Counted from the first letter of the stretch, positions 45,880 to 56,798 are shown. The stretch: DNA of 64,000 bases from Candidatus Shikimatogenerans bostrichidophilus (GCA_029851345.1 CP099831.1:121514-185513); one strand, 5' to 3'. Translations and numbers: made by a program. The notes: generated from the letters alone by a model not told the origin.

Positions 45880-48057
45880 TTATTTTTTTAAGATCGCATT
45901 TAATTTAATTTTAAAATTATATATTAATTTTTGTAATATTTTTTTTATTTTTTGTTTTCTTAATCCAAATTTATTTTTTATAATAAAACGTAACGTATAA
46001 GACTTTTTATTTTTGGGTAAATTTTTAGTATATATATCAAATAATTTTAATTTAATTAATTTTTTTTTTAAAATTTTTTTTGTTATTTTATAAAATTTAT
46101 TAAAATAAATATTTTTATTTATAATAAAAGTTAAATCTTTTTCGATATTATTAAATTTACTATAATTTTTATATTTTATAATTTTTTTTTTTTTTAAAAA
46201 ATTTATAATATTTTCAATTTTTATAATTATATAATAAAAATAAATATTTAAATTATTATTTTTAATTAAATCAAAAATAACTATTTTTTTTTTGTGTTTA
46301 ATTAAAATAATTTTTTTTTTATTTATAATTCTTTTTTTATAATTAATTATCCCAATTTTTTTTAAAATAATTTTAATAATATTATAATATTTATAATAAT
46401 TTTTAATTAAATTGGTATTTTTTTTTTTTGTAATTAAAATTTCTATACGATGTTCTTCTTTATTTATATTATTTTTTACTTTATAACAATTTCCAACTTC
46501 AAAAAATTTTAGATTATAAAATTTTCTATTATAATTATAATAAATATTTTTTAATAAACTATAAAATATTTTATTCCTTAAGTATATATTATTTATTTTT
46601 ATAATATTTTTTATTTTCTTTTTTTTTTTTAAAAAAGGAGTATTAATAACTTCATAAAATCCAAAAAATATTAAAATTTTTTTTATATATTCTATTATAT
46701 TAAAAGATGGTGGTAATATTTGTTTTTGATCTATTTTTAATAGTATCTTAGTACACGGTAATTTATTTAAGTTTAAAAATTTTATAATATTATTAATTAT
46801 ATCTATTTTATTATTAATATATAAATCATTTATAAAGCTTATTTTTATTATATCTTTATTTATAAAAGTATATTTATAATTAAAAGCTTTTAAAATTTTT
46901 AAAATTTTTTTACGACTAATTTTAATACCTATATATTTATTTATATAATTAAATGAAATTTTTATCTTTTTTTTATATCCTTTTAATAAATAAGTATTAT
47001 AATATTTATATAATAAAGATATATTATTTTTAAAAATCTTTTTTAATTTATTTATTAAATAATTTATATTATTTAAATTAACTTTATTTTTATAAATGTT
47101 TGACAAATTATTATTAATATTATATAAATTTGTTGTTTTTAATATTTTTTTATGATTTAAAATATAAATTAATAATAATATTTTTTTAGTTTTATTTGTA
47201 ACTTCATAATAATTATTATTAATTATTCCATTTAAATTTATTATTAAATCTTTATTATATAATAATATATCTTTAAATTTTTTATTTAATTTAATAATAT
47301 TATTTTTATTATAACTAAATTTAATATTTTTATTATTTATATTTATTAAAATTTCTTTTGGATTTATTTTATCATAATCAATAGGAATAATAGGGATACC
47401 AAATTCTTTAATTAAAAAATTAATATAATTATTTATATTTATTTTTTTTTTGTTTCTTTTATTTAATAATACGTATGTATTATAAATATTAAAATTAAAA
47501 ATATTTTTTATATTTTTTATATAAAAAATTTTAAAATAAATAATATTTTTTGTATATAATAAATTTATTTTTATCTTTTGTTTTTTTTTTTTAACACTAA
47601 ATAAACCCTTATAATTAGTTTCTAGGTATTTATTATTAATATTTAAATTTTTATAAGTTAAATAAGATATTATTTGATTACTTAAATTTAAATAATATGA
47701 TAAATAATTAATATTTGGAGTTAATTTAATATCTATAAAATAATCTTTATAATATTGATCAAATAAAATTTTATTTTTACTATTTATAAGTATAAAAGTA
47801 TTTTTTTTTAAAAAGAATAAAGATTTTACTATTTTATTTAAATTAATTAAAAAATAATATATATTATTTACTTTTATAATAAAAATTATTTTTACTAAAA
47901 ATATTTTTTTATTATTATTATTTTTATAATAATTTATAGGATATATAGATTTTATTTTTATTATTTCAATCCCTAAAATATTAAAAATTTTATAAATATA
48001 ATTTTTTTTTATTTTAATTTTAAGATATTTTTTAATATTACTTAATAAGATTTTCAT
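45880..48057 (-). CDS. pheT: Phenylalanyl-tRNA synthetase beta subunit
   Basis: PheT with PheS charges tRNA-Phe. The N-terminus MKILLSNIKKYLKIKIKKNYI is the family start, IFNILGIEIIKIKSI follows, the B5-like segment ISFNYINKYIGIKISRKKILKILKAFNY is near residue 365, and the C-terminus has the FDX-ACB pattern KLFDIYTKNLPKNKKSYTLRFI. It is 725 residues against the usual 800; the tRNA-binding EMAP domain near the start is eroded, and the protein is one of the most lysine/isoleucine-drifted here. pheS is not in the window. It overlaps dnaN by 4 bases. Confidence 0.9.
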   Translation of the reverse strand: MKILLSNIKKYLKIKIKKNYIYKIFNILGIEIIKIKSIYPINYYKNNNNKKIFLVKIIFIIKVNNIYYFLINLNKIVKSLFFLKKNTFILINSKNKILFDQYYKDYFIDIKLTPNINYLSYYLNLSNQIISYLTYKNLNINNKYLETNYKGLFSVKKKKQKIKINLLYTKNIIYFKIFYIKNIKNIFNFNIYNTYVLLNKRNKKKININNYINFLIKEFGIPIIPIDYDKINPKEILININNKNIKFSYNKNNIIKLNKKFKDILLYNKDLIINLNGIINNNYYEVTNKTKKILLLIYILNHKKILKTTNLYNINNNLSNIYKNKVNLNNINYLINKLKKIFKNNISLLYKYYNTYLLKGYKKKIKISFNYINKYIGIKISRKKILKILKAFNYKYTFINKDIIKISFINDLYINNKIDIINNIIKFLNLNKLPCTKILLKIDQKQILPPSFNIIEYIKKILIFFGFYEVINTPFLKKKKKIKNIIKINNIYLRNKIFYSLLKNIYYNYNRKFYNLKFFEVGNCYKVKNNINKEEHRIEILITKKKNTNLIKNYYKYYNIIKIILKKIGIINYKKRIINKKKIILIKHKKKIVIFDLIKNNNLNIYFYYIIIKIENIINFLKKKKIIKYKNYSKFNNIEKDLTFIINKNIYFNKFYKITKKILKKKLIKLKLFDIYTKNLPKNKKSYTLRFIIKNKFGLRKQKIKKILQKLIYNFKIKLNAILKK

Positions 48058-49235
48058 AAAATTTTTTTAGTTTTAAAATTCATTATTATTCCAAAGAATA
48101 TTAAAAATTTATTTTTATATTTTATTAATATATTACTTGGTTTTATATAAAAGAATAAATTTTTATTAGTAATACTTAATAAAAGTTTAATTAAAATATA
48201 TAAATTTACTTGAAATTTAATTTTAGGTCCTTTATAATAAATATATTTTAAACTTTCTTCTATATATATATTTTTAAATTTATAATATAAACAAATAGTT
48301 TTATTTTTTAAATTAAATCTAATATTTATTATATTTATATAATTATTTTTATTAATAATGTTATAAATTTTAATTAATTTATTTAACATTTTTTTTTTAT
48401 TAACTTTTAATAAATTTTTCTTTTTAATACGTATCTTGTTTTTAATAAAAGTTATAATTTTATTAATTTTTAAAATTTTTAATTTTAAAATATAAATAGT
48501 ATTAATATTTTTAATATAAAAAAAATTTTTATAAATAGTTATAAAGACCTTGGTATTTATATTGCTAAAAATTTTAGTAAATATTAGTAAAGAATTCTTA
48601 GAAATTTTAAATATTTTACCACTTGTTTTTTTTTTATTATTATACTTTAGATTAATTTTTATTGTTAATAAAAAAAAAGAATAATCTGTGGAGATAAAAT
48701 ATATTTTATTTTTTAAAAAATAAAAAAAAATATTTATCCTTTTGAATAATAAAGATTTATTTTTTAAATTTAATAATAATAATTTAATAATATATATAAG
48801 TAATGAATTTTTAATTTTTATTATATATTTAAATCTTTTAATATTTATTTTATTATATTTTATTTTATTTGAATTAAATTCAATTGGAATTTTATAATAA
48901 AAATAATTATTAATAATGTATAAAAAATTATTTTTAATATAAATTTTATAATTATTATTTTTATTTAATAATAATATTTTAATAAGAAAATTAAAATATT
49001 TGATCGAAAAAAATATAAAATTTTTATTATTAATATTATAGTTATTAAATGTTAATAATAAATAATTTTTTTCTTTTATATAAAAATAAATTATATTTTT
49101 ATATAATATAATATAGACTAAATTATATCTTTTATATATATAAGCCTTTAGATTAAAATAACTTATTTTATTTAAATAGAAAGTAAAATAATTATTAATT
49201 ATTTTATTACTAATTTTTTTTAATTTAATATACAT
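48054..49235 (-). CDS. dnaN: DNA polymerase III sliding clamp (beta), very diverged
   Basis: The beta clamp tethers DnaE. The 393 residues have family length (about 370) and three-fold periodicity of short strands. Key anchors are FYFLKNKIYFISTDYSFFLLTI, corresponding to the family's L-x-x-V-A-T-D-G-H-R-L-A, and in the third domain FQVNLYILIKLLLSI (family F-N-x-x-Y-L-x-D-x-L) and the end FLIFFGIIMNFK (family Y-x-I-M-P-M-R). The charged residues of the TDGHRLA loop are mostly replaced. The protein is almost entirely I, K, N, Y, L and F. Alternatives: none better found. Confidence 0.7.
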   Translation of the reverse strand: MYIKLKKISNKIINNYFTFYLNKISYFNLKAYIYKRYNLVYIILYKNIIYFYIKEKNYLLLTFNNYNINNKNFIFFSIKYFNFLIKILLLNKNNNYKIYIKNNFLYIINNYFYYKIPIEFNSNKIKYNKINIKRFKYIIKIKNSLLIYIIKLLLLNLKNKSLLFKRINIFFYFLKNKIYFISTDYSFFLLTIKINLKYNNKKKTSGKIFKISKNSLLIFTKIFSNINTKVFITIYKNFFYIKNINTIYILKLKILKINKIITFIKNKIRIKKKNLLKVNKKKMLNKLIKIYNIINKNNYINIINIRFNLKNKTICLYYKFKNIYIEESLKYIYYKGPKIKFQVNLYILIKLLLSITNKNLFFYIKPSNILIKYKNKFLIFFGIIMNFKTKKIL

Positions 49236-49320
49236 TCTTTTATATTTTTTATTATTATTGATTTTAATATTTATAATAAGTTAGATATAATTTATATAAA
49301 TAGGATTAATTTATAATAAA

Positions 49321-49395
49321 GGTTTGGTAGTTCAAATTGGTAAGAATACGTGCCTGTCACGCACGAGGGTACGGGTTCAAATCCCGTCCAAACCG
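49321..49395 (+). tRNA. tRNA-Asp (GTC)
   Basis: The acceptor GGTTTGG pairs fully with CCAAACC, with discriminator G73 as expected for aspartate. The anticodon stem CGTGC/GCACG encloses CTGTCAC with anticodon GTC, and the T arm is CGGGTTCAAATCCCG. It is one of the most GC-rich short stretches in the window. Confidence 0.96.
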
Positions 49396-49432
49396 TAAAA
49401 TAAACTAATAATAAATTTCTTCCCTAAGAATA

Positions 49433-50200
49433 ATGTTAAATATTAAAAGACAATTAAAATATATATATACTATACAATTATTGGAAAATTATAAAAAAGA
49501 TATTAAAAATATATTTTATTATATCCCAATAATATTAAAAAAACAAATAAAAAAAAATAATTATTTAAAAGAAATAAAAAAAAATAAAAATAAAAAAATA
49601 TTAAATTCAAAGAAGAAAATAAAATTAATAACTCTAAATAAAGATAAATATTTAAATTTAAAAAAGAAATATAAATATCAATTAAAAATAATTACTAATA
49701 TTGATGATTTAAATAAGATTAATAAAGAAATATTATATTGCAAATTTAAAATAGAGTATTATAATAATAATATATTAAATTTAATCAAAATATATAATAA
49801 AAATAATTTAGATTTACAAAATATTAAAAAAAAAATTAAAACTAACAAAAAATATTTTTTTAAAAAAAAAGAAATATATAATAATATATATATAGAATAT
49901 AAAAAAAAATATAAATTTATTAAATCATTATTATATAAAATTAAAAAAAAAATAAATAATTATAAAATCTATAAAAAATATCGGAAAATAAAAAAAAACT
50001 CTAATAATAATATTGGTATAGTATCTTTATATAAAAAACAATCTATAGATAATGTTTATTTAGTTATACCTAAATATAAATATTATATGGTAAAAACTAA
50101 TAAAAAAGTCGTTTATGATGATTATACAGATAAAATTTTAATAGATTCAACATTAGCTAATAAAGTAAAAAAAAATGTTTTAAAAATAATAAACTTTTAA
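49433..50200 (+). CDS. COG1579-like coiled-coil protein that has lost its zinc-ribbon cysteines
   Basis: The 255 residues show a long lysine-rich coiled coil followed by a compact C-terminal domain. The pattern matches the Bacteroidota zinc-ribbon protein family: an initial LKYIYTIQLLENYKKDIKNI (family L-x-x-L-x-x-L-Q-x-I-D-x-x-I-D-x-I), then IYKKYRKIKKNSNNNIGIVSL and KVVYDDYTDKILID, where relatives have C-G-G-C and C-x-x-C-G-R-I-L-x-D. None of the four cysteines remains; the positions hold D, N, D and T. Function of the family is uncertain. The assignment rests on the overall layout and the I-L-I-D ending. Confidence 0.7.
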   Translation: MLNIKRQLKYIYTIQLLENYKKDIKNIFYYIPIILKKQIKKNNYLKEIKKNKNKKILNSKKKIKLITLNKDKYLNLKKKYKYQLKIITNIDDLNKINKEILYCKFKIEYYNNNILNLIKIYNKNNLDLQNIKKKIKTNKKYFFKKKEIYNNIYIEYKKKYKFIKSLLYKIKKKINNYKIYKKYRKIKKNSNNNIGIVSLYKKQSIDNVYLVIPKYKYYMVKTNKKVVYDDYTDKILIDSTLANKVKKNVLKIINF

Positions 50201-50406
50201 TTAATATTTAACTTTTTTATATTAATTATATTTTTTATTAAATATTTTTTTTTATTTTTTATTAATCTTTTTTTAATAGAAGGTTTTAAATAATATAATT
50301 TATTTTTTAAACTTTTTATTAAATTTAATTTAGTAATTTTTTTCTTATAAATTTTTAAAGCTTTTTCAATTGATTGTCCTTCTTTAATTCTTGTAATTAA
50401 TTTCAT
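50197..50406 (-). CDS. rpsU: Ribosomal protein bS21
   Basis: The 69 residues begin ITRIKEGQSIEKALKIYKKKITKLNLIKSLKNK and include YYLKPSIKKRLIKNKKKYL, matching bS21 (V-K-E-G-E-x-I-D-R-A-L-K-x-x-K-R-K) and its K-P-S-x-K-R motif. Length is normal for Bacteroidota. It overlaps the preceding gene tail to tail by 4 bases. Confidence 0.93.
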   Translation of the reverse strand: MKLITRIKEGQSIEKALKIYKKKITKLNLIKSLKNKLYYLKPSIKKRLIKNKKKYLIKNIINIKKLNIN

Positions 50407-50461
50407 AATATTATTTTTTTTATTTATATATTAATAAAATAATATATATAATAATTATATA

Positions 50462-51769
50462 ATGGATATATTTAAAAAAATAAAAGGTACAATTGATCTA
50501 TATAATAATGATTATTTATTAGTTAATAAAATAATAAAAAGAATTAAAAAATTATTAGACCTTTATGGATATACACCAATTATAACACCGTCTATTGAAA
50601 ATAAGAAAATTTTAAAAAAAAATATATTAAATAATAAAAAAATAATTTATTATATAAATAATAATAAATTTTTAATTTATGATTTAACTATACCCTTAAT
50701 AAGATTTTTAAAAGATAATTATAATAATATTATTTTCCCATTTAAACGTTATCAAATACAAAAAGTATGGAGGGGAGAAAATCCGCAAAATTATAGATAT
50801 AGAGAATTTTATCAATTAGATATAGACATAATATCTTTTAAAAAAGATAACAATTATTATCCCGAATTAGAATTAATAACACTATGTGATAAAATTTTTA
50901 AAAAAATAAAAATAAAAGGAATATTTAATTTTAATAATAAAAATATTTTATATGGATTATGTCAAATATTTAACGTAAAAAAAAATAATTGGGAAAATTT
51001 TTTAAGATTATTAGACAAAATAAATAAATTAAATATTAATAAAATATTAATACTTTTAATAAAAAAAAATATAATAAAAAAAAAATATAAAGATATTTTT
51101 TTAAAATTATATAAAATTAATAATTTAACTAAAAATAAAAAAAAAATTATTTATTTTAAAAATTTTTTTTTTAAATATAAAAATAAAAATGGTATAAATG
51201 GAATAAAATTTTTAATTAAAATTTATAAAAAAATATTAAAAATAAATTTTATAAATTTAAATATTAATATAAATTTTTTGTTATCACGGGGCTTAAATTA
51301 TTATAAGACTATAATATTTGAAATATATAAAAAATCTAATAATAAATTAATATCTTTATTAGGTGGAGGTAGATATGATAATTATATTAAAATAAATAAA
51401 AAAAAAACTTATTATATTGGTATGTCTTTAGGAATATATCGTATATATAATTTTTTTAAATCAAATAAAAAATTATTTGTTTTAAGTAAAAAACAAATTT
51501 ATTTACTATTTATTAATCTAAATATAGAATATAATATTTATAACAAATATACGAATATCTTAAGAAAATATAATATTAAAACAGAAATTTTCCCATATTA
51601 TGAAAAAGTAAAAAAACAAATAAAATATGCAAACAAAAAAAATATTAATTTATTAATTTTTTTAGGCAAGAATGAAATTAAAAATAATATTATAAAATTA
51701 AAAAAAATAAACGAAAACAAAGAATATATTTTTAAAAATATAAGAAAATTAATCCTTTATTTAAAAAAA

Positions 51770-51775
<6 letters not shown>
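50462..51775 (+). CDS. hisS: Histidyl-tRNA synthetase
   Basis: This class II enzyme charges tRNA-His. KGTIDLYNND starts the core, IITPSIENKKI follows, FKRYQIQKVWRGENPQNYRYREFYQLDIDII near residues 94-124 is motif 2, SRGLNYYKTIIFEI is the histidine-A motif region, and LLGGGRYDNYI and YYIGMSLGIYRIY mark motif 3. The C-terminal anticodon-binding domain is present. Length 437 is typical; the insertion domain is lysine-rich and diverged. Confidence 0.95.
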
Positions 51776-52138
<363 letters not shown>

Positions 52139-53236
52139 ATGGATAATAATAAAATAATAAATAATGTTATTATTAATAATAATTTATTTAAATTAAATTT
52201 TTTTTTAAAAAAAAGAAGAAAAATAATTATATTATTAGATAATAATATAAAAAAATTTTGTTTAAAAGTTTTTAATAAATTTTTACCTAATTTACAAAAT
52301 AGTGAAATTAAAATTATTAAAATTATTTCCGGAGAAAAAAATAAAAATTTAAAAACTTGTATATATATATGGAAAAAGATGTTAAAATATGAAGTTGATC
52401 GATCATATTTATTAATAAATTTAGGGGGGGGAGTAATAACAGATTTAGGAGGATTTGTAGGTAGTTTATTTAAAAGAGGTTTAAAATTTATTAATATCCC
52501 TACGACTTTGTTGAGTATGATAGATGCATCTATAGGTGGTAAAAATGGTATTAATTTTTTGGATTATAAAAATGAATTAGGAGTATTTAGAAATCCAATA
52601 AATATATATATAAATTATAGTTTTTTATTATCTTTACCTAAAAAAGAAATTTTATCAGGGTTAGGAGAAATATTAAAATATGGATTAATTTATAGTAAAA
52701 AATATTGGAATTATATTAAAAAAATAAATTTTTTTAATAATAATAAAATTAATTGGAAAAAAATTATATATATAGCTGTAAAAATAAAAAATATAATAGT
52801 AAAAAAAGATCCAGAGGAATTATTAGGTATCCGGAAAATTTTAAATTTTGGTCATACTATAGGTCATGCAATTGAAAGTTTATTTTTATTAAAAAAAAAA
52901 AAAATTACACATGGAGAAGCAATTGCATTAGGGATGATATGTGAATCTTGGATATCATATAAAAAGAATTTTTTAAACTTAAAAAATTATAAAGAAATAA
53001 CTTATATAATATTAAAATTCTTTAAAGTAAGAATAATAAAAAAAAAATATTTTAAAACTTTATTAAATTATATTAAAAACGATAAAAAAAATTTAAATAA
53101 TAAAATTTATTTTGTTTTATTAAAGAGCATTGGTAAATCGATATTTAATGTAGAAATAAAAAAAAAAGTGATAATAAAAAGTATCATAATAATGAATAGA
53201 TTAAAAAATAAGAATAAAAAATTATATGTTGGATAA
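52139..53236 (+). CDS. aroB: 3-dehydroquinate synthase
   Basis: AroB cyclises DAHP to 3-dehydroquinate, using NAD and a metal. Signatures are GGGVITDLGGFVGSLFKRG near residues 98-116, NIPTTLLSMIDASIGGKNGIN, LGEILKYGLI with the metal Glu, and ILNFGHTIGHAIES followed by THGEAIALGM with the metal His residues. The 365 residues cover the family. All catalytic blocks are conserved, so it looks functional. It overlaps gyrA by 11 bases. With aroC and aroK it gives three of the seven shikimate steps in this window. Confidence 0.97.
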   Translation: MDNNKIINNVIINNNLFKLNFFLKKRRKIIILLDNNIKKFCLKVFNKFLPNLQNSEIKIIKIISGEKNKNLKTCIYIWKKMLKYEVDRSYLLINLGGGVITDLGGFVGSLFKRGLKFINIPTTLLSMIDASIGGKNGINFLDYKNELGVFRNPINIYINYSFLLSLPKKEILSGLGEILKYGLIYSKKYWNYIKKINFFNNNKINWKKIIYIAVKIKNIIVKKDPEELLGIRKILNFGHTIGHAIESLFLLKKKKITHGEAIALGMICESWISYKKNFLNLKNYKEITYIILKFFKVRIIKKKYFKTLLNYIKNDKKNLNNKIYFVLLKSIGKSIFNVEIKKKVIIKSIIIMNRLKNKNKKLYVG

Positions 53237-55667
53237 AAATATTAAAAATATAAATATTAATAATTTATTAAAATCATCATATATAGATTATTCAATGTCT
53301 GTTATTATTTCAAGAGCATTACCTGATGTAAGAGATGGATTAAAACCAGTCCATCGTAGAATTTTATATTCTATGTATAAATTAGGTATTTTTTATGAAA
53401 ATAGATATAAAAAATCCGCTCGAATAGTAGGAGAAGTTTTAGGAAAATATCATCCACATGGTGATAAATCAGTATATGATAGTATTGTAAGAATGGCACA
53501 ACCATGGAATATAAGATATAAATTAATTCGTGGACAAGGTAATTTTGGATCTATTGATGATGATCCTCCTGCTGCAATGAGATATACTGAAATAAAATTG
53601 GAAAAAATAACTAAGGAGATGCTGGAGGAAATAAAATTTAATACTGTAAAAATGAAAACTAATTTTGATGAATCATTATTAGAACCAGTATTATTACCTA
53701 CTAAAATCCCTAATATATTAATAAATGGTGTATCAGGTATAGCGGTTGGTATGGCTACGAATATGCCACCTCACAATATCGTAGAAACGATAAATACTAT
53801 ATTAACATATATCAAGAATAAAGATATTTCATTGAATGACTTAATTAATACTATAAAAGGTCCAGATTTTCCAACAGGAGGAATAATATTATATTCTAAT
53901 GGGTTAAAGGAAGCTTATAAAACTGGTAAAGGTAAAATAATAATAAGATCTAAATATTATATAAAAATAAGTAAAGATAAAAAATATATTATTATAAAAG
54001 AAATACCTTATCAAGTAATAAAAAGTAATTTAATAAAAAAAATTTATCAATTAGTTAAAGATAAAAAAATAGATGAAATAGAAAATATAAAAGATGAATC
54101 TAATAAATCTGGTATAAGAATATTATTATTACTAAATAAACATTCAATCCCTGAAATAGTAATTAACAAATTATTAAAATATAGTGATTTACAAATAAGT
54201 TATCATATAAATAATATAGTAATAGTAAATAAAAAGCCTAAAAGATTAAATTTAAAAGAATTAATTAATTGTTTTATTAAACATAGAAATAATATAATTA
54301 AAAAAAAAGCAAAATTTTTTTTAAATAACTTTAATAAAAAATTACATTTATTAAAAGGTTTTATAATAATATCTAGGAAAATTAATAATTTTTTGGAATT
54401 AATAAAACAATCTAAATCTTATAAAGATTCATTTTTTAAAATAAAACAATTATTTAATTTATCAGATCTTCAAATTAAATATATACTAAATATTAAATTA
54501 TATAAACTTACAAATAATGAACGTTTAAATTTTATTAAAGAATATAAAAATATAAAAATACAAATTTTAAAACAAAAAAAAATAATTAATTATAAAAGTA
54601 TAAGGATGAAAATCCTTAAAAATGATTTAAAGTATATTAAAAATAAATATGGAGATGATAGAAAAACTATAATAGATTATTCTAGTAATAAAGATATCGT
54701 TTATAATAAAAAATATTTAATAGAAAATATTAAAGTAATTTTAATAATAACTAAGCAGGGATATATAAAAAGAACTTTATTGACAGATTATATAATACAA
54801 AAAAGGGGTGGTGTCGGATATAAATGTATGCCTATAGATAATAAAGATAAAATAAAACATATATTAGTTGCTAATAATCATGATAAGATTATTTTTTTAA
54901 CAAAAAAAGGTAAAGGTTTTATAGAAAGTATATATAATATCCCTATGGGTAATAAATTATTTAAAGGGAGAGCCATACAAAATTTTATAAAAATTGATAA
55001 AAAAATACAAACATATATTTTAATAAAAACATTAAAAAACATAAAATATATAAATACTCATTACATTGTAATGGTAACATTTAAAGGAGTTGTAAAAAGA
55101 ACAATTTTAAATAAATTTGTAAATATTAGAAAAAATGGAATAAAAGCTATTACAATTAAAAACAATGATAATTTATTAGATGCTGTTTTAACTAATGGAA
55201 AATGTAATATTTTAATTGCTATAAATAATGGTAAATCTATTATATTTAATGAAAATAATATAAAATTAACAAATAGAAATACAATAGGAGTAAAAGGCAT
55301 AGATATAAATAAAAATAAAGATAAAGTTATAGGATTAGTTTCTTATAACGAAAATAATCAAGAAGTTTTAGTAATATCTGAACATGGATATGGGAAAAGA
55401 ACTTTATTAAAAAATTATAGAATTACTAAACGAGGATGTATTGGTGTAAAAACTATTAATATTACAAAAAAAACTGGTAAATTAATATCTATTTTTGTAG
55501 TGTCAAAGAATGATGAAATTATTATTATTAAAAATACAGGTATATTATTAAGAATTAAAGTAGAAACTATAAGAATAGTTGGTAGAAATTCACAAGGAGT
55601 TAAATTAATTAAATTAAAGAAAAATGAACATATAGCTGATGTTACTTTAATAAAACAAAAAAAATGA
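53226..55667 (+). CDS. gyrA: DNA gyrase subunit A
   Basis: GyrA breaks and rejoins DNA. The N-terminal block YIDYSMSVIISRALPDVRDGL is standard, GKYHPHGDKSVYDSIVRMAQ follows, and the active-site Tyr is in AAMRYTEIKL near residue 119-121. The C-terminal beta-propeller carries the GyrA box as QKRGGVGYK near 524, which distinguishes it from ParC. Length 813 is typical of Bacteroidota. It begins within aroB and overlaps rplS by 4 bases. Confidence 0.97.
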   Translation: MLDKNIKNININNLLKSSYIDYSMSVIISRALPDVRDGLKPVHRRILYSMYKLGIFYENRYKKSARIVGEVLGKYHPHGDKSVYDSIVRMAQPWNIRYKLIRGQGNFGSIDDDPPAAMRYTEIKLEKITKEMLEEIKFNTVKMKTNFDESLLEPVLLPTKIPNILINGVSGIAVGMATNMPPHNIVETINTILTYIKNKDISLNDLINTIKGPDFPTGGIILYSNGLKEAYKTGKGKIIIRSKYYIKISKDKKYIIIKEIPYQVIKSNLIKKIYQLVKDKKIDEIENIKDESNKSGIRILLLLNKHSIPEIVINKLLKYSDLQISYHINNIVIVNKKPKRLNLKELINCFIKHRNNIIKKKAKFFLNNFNKKLHLLKGFIIISRKINNFLELIKQSKSYKDSFFKIKQLFNLSDLQIKYILNIKLYKLTNNERLNFIKEYKNIKIQILKQKKIINYKSIRMKILKNDLKYIKNKYGDDRKTIIDYSSNKDIVYNKKYLIENIKVILIITKQGYIKRTLLTDYIIQKRGGVGYKCMPIDNKDKIKHILVANNHDKIIFLTKKGKGFIESIYNIPMGNKLFKGRAIQNFIKIDKKIQTYILIKTLKNIKYINTHYIVMVTFKGVVKRTILNKFVNIRKNGIKAITIKNNDNLLDAVLTNGKCNILIAINNGKSIIFNENNIKLTNRNTIGVKGIDINKNKDKVIGLVSYNENNQEVLVISEHGYGKRTLLKNYRITKRGCIGVKTINITKKTGKLISIFVVSKNDEIIIIKNTGILLRIKVETIRIVGRNSQGVKLIKLKKNEHIADVTLIKQKK

Positions 55668-56029
55668 ATAATAATAAATTAATTAAATATTTAGAATTAA
55701 AATACATTAATAAAACAAATATTAATTATAAATTTAATGTAGGTGATAATATAAGTGTATATTATGAAAATATACAAAAGGATAATTTTAAAACAAAAAA
55801 TAAATTATTAATATTTACTGGATATGTTATAAGTAAAAAAGGAGATAATAAATTTAATAAGACATTTATAATAAGAAAAATTATAAATAATATAGGAGTA
55901 GAAATAATTTTTTATTTATATTCACCATATATAAAAGATATTATAATAAATAATAAAGGGAAAATAAGAAAGTCAAAATTATATTATTTAAGAAATTCTA
56001 ATAAAAAAATAAAAAATAGAGATTCTTAA
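55664..56029 (+). CDS. rplS: Ribosomal protein bL19
   Basis: bL19 sits at the subunit interface. The 121 residues contain FNVGDNISVYYENIQKD (family F-x-x-G-D-T-V-x-V), IFTGYVISKKGDNKFNKTFIIRKI (family F-E-G-x-V-I-x-x-x-G-x-G-x-x-x-T-F-T-V-R-K-I) and KIRKSKLYYLRN (R-R-A-K-L-Y-Y-L-R). The stop TAA lies in the loop of the following hairpin. Confidence 0.95.
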   Translation: MNNNKLIKYLELKYINKTNINYKFNVGDNISVYYENIQKDNFKTKNKLLIFTGYVISKKGDNKFNKTFIIRKIINNIGVEIIFYLYSPYIKDIIINNKGKIRKSKLYYLRNSNKKIKNRDS

Positions 56030-56043
56030 AATCTCTATTTTTT
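56011..56043. terminator. Perfect 13-bp hairpin between convergent rplS and efp
   Basis: Bases 56011-56023 (AAAAAATAGAGAT) and 56031-56043 are exact reverse complements around a 7-base loop that contains the rplS stop codon. Each strand ends in a run of T after the GAGA/TCTC core, so it can serve as an intrinsic terminator in both directions. The efp stop is 3 bases beyond. Confidence 0.8.
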
Positions 56044-56045
56044 AG

Positions 56046-56606
56046 TTATAATTTAATTCGTTCTATATATTTTTTAGTTTTAGTATTAATTTTAATGTAA
56101 TCTCCTATTTTTATAAATAACGGGGTATATATAGATAACCCGGTTTCTACGATAGATTTTTTATTTGAATTATTATTTACCTTAATATCATCTTTTATAA
56201 CCTTTAAAATTACATATTTTTTAATAGTTAAATATAAAGGTTTATTCTTTCCTTTTATAAAATTAATTATAACAGTATCATTTTTTTTTATAAATTTTTT
56301 TTTATTACCTATAAAATTTTTTGATAATATAATTTGACTAAAATTTTCTTTATTAATAAAAATAAAATTTTCATTAGTTTTATATAAAAATAAATATTTT
56401 ATAGAAATTAATTTAATATAATTTATTTTAAATCCTGAAGGAAAATTTTTGTTATTAATTTTTCCGTTAATTAAATTTTTAATTTTTGTTCTAACAAATG
56501 CATTTCCTTTACCAGGTTTAACATGTAAAAAGCTAATTATTTTATAATAATTATTATTAATTTTAATAGTTAATCCATTTTTTATTTTTGATATATTTAT
56601 TAACAT
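56046..56606 (-). CDS. efp: Translation elongation factor P
   Basis: EF-P relieves stalling at consecutive prolines. The 186 residues include [19 protein letters not shown] near residues 27-45 with the conserved loop lysine in KPGKG, and the central and C-terminal OB domains with [19 protein letters not shown] and [22 protein letters not shown] (family V-P-x-F-V-x-x-G-D-x-I-x-V-D-T). No lysine-modifying enzyme is in the window. The length is typical. Confidence 0.94.
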   Translation of the reverse strand: MLINISKIKNGLTIKINNNYYKIISFLHVKPGKGNAFVRTKIKNLINGKINNKNFPSGFKINYIKLISIKYLFLYKTNENFIFINKENFSQIILSKNFIGNKKKFIKKNDTVIINFIKGKNKPLYLTIKKYVILKVIKDDIKVNNNSNKKSIVETGLSIYTPLFIKIGDYIKINTKTKKYIERIKL

Positions 56607-56654
56607 AATAATATATTATTATTAAGATTGAAATTTAATTTTAAAACTATAATT

Positions 56655-56795
56655 ATGAAAAGAACTTATCAACCATCTACACTAAAAAGATTAAGAAAAT
56701 TTGGATTTTTAAAAAGAAATAAATTACATAAAAAAATTTTATATAAAAGAAGATTAAAAAATAGAAAATATTTAACTATCAGTGATAAAAAATAA
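56655..56795 (+). CDS. rpmH: Ribosomal protein bL34
   Basis: A 46-codon frame begins [20 protein letters not shown], the bL34 signature (M-K-R-T-F-Q-P-S-x-x-K-R-x-x-x-H-G-F), and continues with the basic [12 protein letters not shown], matching the family's R-R-x-K-G-R-x-x-L-T-x-S end. Length is normal. It is a single small plus-strand gene between two minus-strand genes. Confidence 0.96.
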   Translation: MKRTYQPSTLKRLRKFGFLKRNKLHKKILYKRRLKNRKYLTISDKK

Positions 56796-56798
56796 CTT

